This document shows positions 15,346 to 16,657 of a stretch of DNA of 16,657 bases, in pieces (position 1 is the first letter of the stretch; every line of letters begins with the position of its first letter). The notes beneath the pieces are model-generated. The model searched no databases, was not told where the DNA came from, and worked only from the letters and a program-made list of their open reading frames with translations. A program made the translations under genes and the position numbers. Origin of the DNA: Clostridiaceae bacterium. Lineage in GTDB: Bacteria; Bacillota_A; Clostridia; Clostridiales; Clostridiaceae. Location of the stretch: contig JAQSXU010000075.1 in the NCBI GenBank assembly GCA_029256485.1, positions 1 to 16,657 on the forward strand. The letters are read 5' to 3'.

Positions 15346-16605
15346 CTACTCCCCCTCTACTTTAATAGTTATCCTTTTACAATTTGGATATTTTTCAAAA
15401 AGAGCCTTTGTTAATTTAACTGTTTCCATTTCTCCAGGAGTGAGTATTCTCTTTTTTATATGCATTTCACGTGTGCCATCAAAATATACAGATATATAAC
15501 TATCCTTGTACACGTTTCCTACCCTGAATCTTACATCTAAAACTTTGTTTACATTATTTACATTTATATATTTTGGTACTGTGTACCTAACTCCATCTGT
15601 TGCTATAACTTCAATTTTATCTCCTTTAAAGCTCTTTCCTCTTACATATTCAACCGCACTTTTACCTGCGTTAACACTTTCAGTTGTTACATTATCCACC
15701 AAATCATGGACATGAAGCACATTTCCGCAGGCGAATATGCCTTCAACACTTGTCTGCAGACTTTCATCTACTTCAGCCCCACCGGTAATCTTGGAAAGTT
15801 TTACTTCAGCCTTCCTTGAAAGTTCGTTTTCCGGAAGAAGTCCAACTGAAAGAAGTAATGTATCACATGGTATATATTGCTCTGTTCCTTTAACAGTCTT
15901 TCTATCCTCACCTATTTTGGCAATGGTTACTCCCTCAAGTCTGTCTTTACCCTTTATATCTATAACTGTATGGGACAACAATAGTGGAATATTAAAATCA
16001 TCAAGACACTGAACTATATTTCTCTTAAGGCCGCTTGAATATGGCATAAGTTCAACAACTGCTTTAACCTTTGCTCCCTCTAATGTCATTCTTCTTGCCA
16101 TAATTAATCCTATATCTCCAGATCCTAATATCACAACTTCTTTTCCTGGCATATAACCTTCTACATTAACAAATTTTTGCGCTGTTCCAGCTGTATAGAT
16201 ACCTGCGCATCTGCTTCCAGGTATATTTATTGCTCCTCTTGGTCTTTCTCTGCATCCCATAGCTAATATTACTGATTTCGCTTTTATTTCAATAATACCA
16301 TCTTCTTCATTTACTGCTGTAATGATTTTGTCCTTATTTAAGTCAAGCACCATGGTATTTAACTTGTAAGGTATTTTCATTTCCTCAACTTTATCAATGA
16401 AGCGCTGAGCATATTCTGGTCCCGTAAGTTCTTCCTTAAAGGTGTGGAGTCCGAAACCATTATGAATGCACTGGTTAAGTATTCCACCCAGTTGGTTATC
16501 CCTTTCTAATATTAGAATATTATCTATTCCCTCTTCTTTAACGGAGACGGCAGCAGCTAAACCTGCTGGTCCTCCTCCTATAATAACTATATCGTATTCC
16601 TGCAT
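15346..16605 (-). CDS. FAD/NAD(P)-dependent oxidoreductase (glycerol-3-phosphate dehydrogenase-associated)
   Basis: This is a soluble flavoprotein of 419 residues. An N-terminal FAD-binding Rossmann motif GGGPAG (10-15) is preceded by YDIVIIG. A second dinucleotide motif GSGDIG (161-166) should bind NAD(P)H. TSVEGIFACGNV (285-296) is the C-terminal FAD-contact signature of this superfamily. C46 in NQCIHNGFG and the CRERPRGAINIPGSRCAG stretch (118-135) are typical of the sub-family that includes HcnB/OoxA-like and GlpA-neighbour proteins. The last ~100 residues form an extra C-terminal region without a motif I recognise. GGAGG lies 7 bases before the ATG. It is coupled to the DUF1667 gene downstream. 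By clostridial synteny, a glycerol-3-phosphate dehydrogenase gene should lie upstream, past the window edge. The electron donor and acceptor are not known from sequence. Confidence 0.88.
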   Translation of the reverse strand: MQEYDIVIIGGGPAGLAAAVSVKEEGIDNILILERDNQLGGILNQCIHNGFGLHTFKEELTGPEYAQRFIDKVEEMKIPYKLNTMVLDLNKDKIITAVNEEDGIIEIKAKSVILAMGCRERPRGAINIPGSRCAGIYTAGTAQKFVNVEGYMPGKEVVILGSGDIGLIMARRMTLEGAKVKAVVELMPYSSGLKRNIVQCLDDFNIPLLLSHTVIDIKGKDRLEGVTIAKIGEDRKTVKGTEQYIPCDTLLLSVGLLPENELSRKAEVKLSKITGGAEVDESLQTSVEGIFACGNVLHVHDLVDNVTTESVNAGKSAVEYVRGKSFKGDKIEVIATDGVRYTVPKYINVNNVNKVLDVRFRVGNVYKDSYISVYFDGTREMHIKKRILTPGEMETVKLTKALFEKYPNCKRITIKVEGE

Positions 16606-16657
16606 ACTAAAACCTCCAAAAATATGAATATTTTATACCCCTATAAATCACTTAACC
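16606..16657. other. Short right-edge leader, no gene seen
   Basis: Apart from the oxidoreductase ribosome site, I see nothing here. All three leftward frames hit stops within the first bases from the edge, so an upstream gene on the same strand could end only at or beyond the window boundary. Confidence 0.5.

Overview
The window is an ordinary chromosomal segment of a low-GC, endospore-former-type Firmicute. It is almost certainly a butyrate-forming Clostridium of cluster I. The reasons are the very AT-rich intergenic DNA, strong AGGAGG-type ribosome sites, and the order rex-crt-bcd, which is the known head of the clostridial butyryl-CoA synthesis (BCS) operon. I see no phage, transposon, CRISPR, tRNA or rRNA sequence. 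No gene-free stretch exceeds about 265 bases.

Region 1 (1-2670): read leftward, rex (NADH/NAD+-sensing repressor), a terminator, then crt (crotonase) and the first 251 codons of bcd (butyryl-CoA dehydrogenase), cut by the window edge. A near-perfect Rex operator lies over the likely crt promoter, so the regulator sits next to its target. Region 2 (2671-4667): a divergent ABC-F ATPase gene, probably ribosome-associated, ends in a terminator shared with the convergent two-component operon. Region 3 (4668-9156): a LytS-type sensor kinase and LytTR response regulator, overlapping by 8 bases, are transcribed away from a CstA-family peptide/pyruvate transporter. The layout matches known LytSR/BtsSR pyruvate-sensing modules. 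The 254-base divergent region holds promoters for both sides, a short direct repeat and a CcpA cre-like site just before cstA. A second terminator with the same stem core closes cstA.

Region 4 (9155-14299): leftward housekeeping genes. These are a large M16C metallopeptidase with its own promoter, and a probable tsaD-proC operon (tRNA t6A modification; last step of proline synthesis). Region 5 (14300-14968): a rightward gene, divergent from tsaD, that joins a RusA-like Holliday-junction resolvase domain to a C-terminal four-cysteine zinc-ribbon-like tail. This is the least ordinary gene here. Region 6 (14973-16605): a leftward, translationally coupled pair, an FAD/NAD oxidoreductase plus a small cysteine-motif protein (DUF1667). 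In clostridia this pair usually accompanies a glycerol-3-phosphate dehydrogenase, which would lie just past the right edge.

No clearly undescribed system is visible. The best leads are the RusA/zinc-tail protein, the regulatory architecture of the rex-crt and lytS-cstA intergenic regions, and the near-identical terminators.
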